From assembly GCA_038141425.1 (NCBI GenBank), contig JAYQIC010000003.1, positions 124,001-188,000 on the forward strand: a stretch of DNA of 64,000 nucleotides, given 5' to 3'. Origin of the DNA: UBA7985 sp038141425. Its GTDB lineage: Bacteria; Pseudomonadota; Alphaproteobacteria; UBA7985. The notes below the pieces were generated by a model. It did not search any database. It saw only the letters and a program-made list of their open reading frames with translations, and was not told where the DNA came from. A program made the translations under genes and the position numbers. Positions 62,345 to 64,000 of this stretch are shown piece by piece (the first letter of the stretch is position 1; every line of letters begins with the position of its first letter).

Positions 62345-63219
62345 TCAGGGTGAGCTCTGCCGAGCCAGTGGTAGGGTCAGGCAGGTCGCGCCGCCTTCCC
62401 CGGGAAGCTGATCTCTGCGCCGACGTAGGTCTGAACCCGGCAGCCGGCCTGCTCCAACAGAGCCTTGGTTTTTGCCAGGCCGTCCAGCATGACCACGTGC
62501 CGGGGACCGATCGCCAGCACGTTGCAGGCCATAAGTTCATATTCGTCTTCGGGCACCTGCAACATCCGGATTCCGCGTGCTTCAAGCAGGTCAGCGAAAT
62601 CGTCGGGGATGGACGGCGCGTGCACGAGTGCGAGGTCGCGGTCCAAGGGCGAGATGATCATCATCAGGTGGAAGACATCGTCCGGGTGCCGGGGCTCTGG
62701 CAGGGTCACCGCGTGGACGTTAATCGATGCACCCAGCATGCGCCTGAGCTGGTCAATGCCGGCGTCGTTGGTCCGAACCCCGCGACCGACGGCCATGGTC
62801 GTTGCGTCGAGCCAGATGACGTCGCCCCCTCGACCAGCCCTGGTGGTTCGATCTGTCCAAGAACACCGAGGCCGGTTTGCTCCTCGATCAATCTTGCGTT
62901 GATCGACGGCTCGGCCTGGCGGCTGGCGCGCCCCATTTGGCACAGAACCAGCCCCTTGGGCGTTACCACGGTAGCGTCGCGGGTATAGACGGCATCGAGG
63001 GTCAGGGAAGCGGGGCCGGAGAGGTCGACCACTTCCGCACCGTTATCCACGAGAATGGTCGCGCAAACGGGCGTGTTCTGCGCAGGCGCGGTCAAAGTCC
63101 GGCGCGCCCCGGTAGCGAAGGGACTGCCATTGCTGACCAACTTTGTCACCGGACTGGTAGGCGTGCTCGGGGGACCGGACTGCGACTTGCGTCAGCAAAC
63201 TAAACTCGTCTTCAATCAT
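62345..63219 (-). CDS. Dimethylarginine-hydrolase/arginine-deiminase superfamily enzyme (DDAH-like), frameshifted
   Basis: About 291 residues from the ATG at 63219. Guanidino-modifying (pentein fold) motifs: DAVYTRDATVV, QMGRASRQAEP, GGDVIWLDATTMAVGRGVRTN, the catalytic-His region RHPDDVFHLM, and, after repair near 62395, FPGEGGATCLTLPL with the nucleophilic Cys at codon 62374-62372. Without repair the protein ends before that Cys. Other breaks are near 63075 and 62840. Members hydrolyse arginine, methylarginines or related guanidines; methylarginine hydrolysis would remove NOS inhibitors and yield citrulline. Which of these it is cannot be told from sequence, but the NOS neighbour favours a DDAH-like role. 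Confidence 0.8.
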
Positions 63220-63486
63220 CTCCGTACCTCTGGGACGCTGACGCTTGGTCAAGGCAATAACATTAGTTTAAATGAATGAACCATAGAAGCGCAACGTGTC
63301 TTGGGGCGTTCGCCTTTGCGCATGGCAATAGGGGCTTGCAACGTTCCTTTCTGGGATCGGCCGTTCTGCTGGGCCGCGAGGTGCGGGCTGGCGAACCGGC
63401 AATAATGTTTTTTCCCCGTCGCTAGACCTTGCATCTTCAGCGATTCCTGATCAGAGTTGAGCCTTGGGAAAACAGGAGAGTTTCTT

Positions 63487-64000
63487 ATGCTACGTTTCAT
63501 TCTCTTAACCGCTACAGCCCTGAGCCTGACCGTCACGGCAGCCTCGGCTGAGACCATCCGCTGGGCGCGCGCCGGTGACTCGCTGACGCTTGATCCGCAC
63601 TCTCAGAACGAGGGCCCAACCCACGCTCTGGCACACCAGATTTATGATCCGCTGCTGCAGCGCGACATGTCTGGCGCAATCATCCCTGCGCTGGCGACCG
63701 AGTGGGCGACCCTGCCGGGTAACCCGAATGTATGGCGCTTCAAGCTGCGTGAAGGCGTGACCTTCCACGACGGCGCTGCCTTTGATTCCGAGGACGTGGT
63801 GTTCTCGCTGAACCGCGCTAAGGCCGATACCTCCGAGATGCAGGAACTGCTTGCTTCGGTGATCGATATTCGCGCCGTTGACGCCTACACCGTTGATCTT
63901 GAGACCGAGGGTGCAAACCCGCTGATGATCAACAACCTGACCAACACCTTCATGATGGACAAGGGCTGGGCCGAGGCCAATGACGTCGTCAAGCCGCTTG
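63487..64000 (+). CDS. Peptide/opine-type ABC transporter binding protein (DppA/OppA family), 3' end outside the window
   Basis: The first 171 codons are present. Signal MLRFILLTATALSLTVTAASA; the mature part ETIRWARAGDSLTLDPHSQNEGPTH, YDPLLQRD and WRFKLREGVTFHDGAAFDSEDVVFSLNRAK is standard for SBP family 5. The ATG at 63487 follows AGGAG. It is divergent from the DDAH-like gene across a 267-base gap with AT-rich promoter-like sequence (TTTAAATGAATGAA at about 63268) and no other gene. The ligand is unknown; peptides or arginine derivatives are possible. Confidence 0.88.
   Translation, partial: MLRFILLTATALSLTVTAASAETIRWARAGDSLTLDPHSQNEGPTHALAHQIYDPLLQRDMSGAIIPALATEWATLPGNPNVWRFKLREGVTFHDGAAFDSEDVVFSLNRAKADTSEMQELLASVIDIRAVDAYTVDLETEGANPLMINNLTNTFMMDKGWAEANDVVKPL

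Overview
The window is GC-rich, densely packed proteobacterial chromosome devoted almost entirely to uptake and breakdown of small organic acids, aromatics, amines, polyols and glycosides. Periplasmic binding proteins with Sec signals, TctABC tripartite transporters, the TctDE two-component pair, protocatechuate 4,5-cleavage genes and an RpiR-controlled inositol regulon fit a heterotrophic alpha- or gammaproteobacterium. I cannot place it lower than that. No rRNA, tRNA, CRISPR array or intact IS element was seen.

Layout. (1) 1-4345: tail of an oxidoreductase, a short-chain dehydrogenase, an alkylsulfatase-type MBL enzyme and an aldehyde dehydrogenase. (2) 4504-14974: IclR regulator, class III aminotransferase, PLP decarboxylase, a tctBAC transporter, class I glutamine amidotransferase, cytochrome P450 and a PuuA-like glutamine synthetase; this looks like an amine or amino-acid catabolic unit. 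(3) 14975-15837: a non-coding island of hairpin repeats. (4) 15838-21169: pobA with an MBL hydrolase, divergent from ligA-ligB-ligC and an SGNH hydrolase (4-hydroxybenzoate to protocatechuate to 2-pyrone-4,6-dicarboxylate). (5) 21222-32794: epoxide-hydrolase-like enzyme, tcuA-tcuB-abrB (tricarballylate oxidation), a PrpF-family isomerase, a fused TctA-TctB permease with its TctC, and TctDE regulators. (6) 32927-40480: LacI regulator, ABC sugar transporter, GH63-like glycosidase and MalK-type ATPase, followed by an acyltransferase. (7) 41752-57565: a myo-inositol regulon (iolJ, two iolB, two PfkB kinases one of which carries DUF2090, iolG, iolX-like, iolE, iolD, RpiR regulator, inositol ABC transporter, PhyH-type dioxygenase). 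(8) 57655-63219: the most unusual part, a self-contained nitric oxide synthase in which cyclic-nucleotide-binding domains, a BFD-type [2Fe-2S] domain and a ferredoxin-reductase module precede the NOS oxygenase domain. Facing it are a DPSL-type ferritin and a dimethylarginine-hydrolase/arginine-deiminase-superfamily gene. (9) 63487-64000: start of a dipeptide/oligopeptide-type binding protein.

A caution for every user of this annotation: about half of the genes are interrupted by single-base frameshifts, nearly all one missing base in a short G, C or T run, after which the same protein family continues in another frame. I read these as consensus errors of a long-read assembly rather than decay, and I give the full reconstructed gene spans. 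In the NOS gene the repaired frame reproduces the heme-Cys to substrate-Glu and Glu to Trp spacings of mammalian NOS exactly, which supports this reading.
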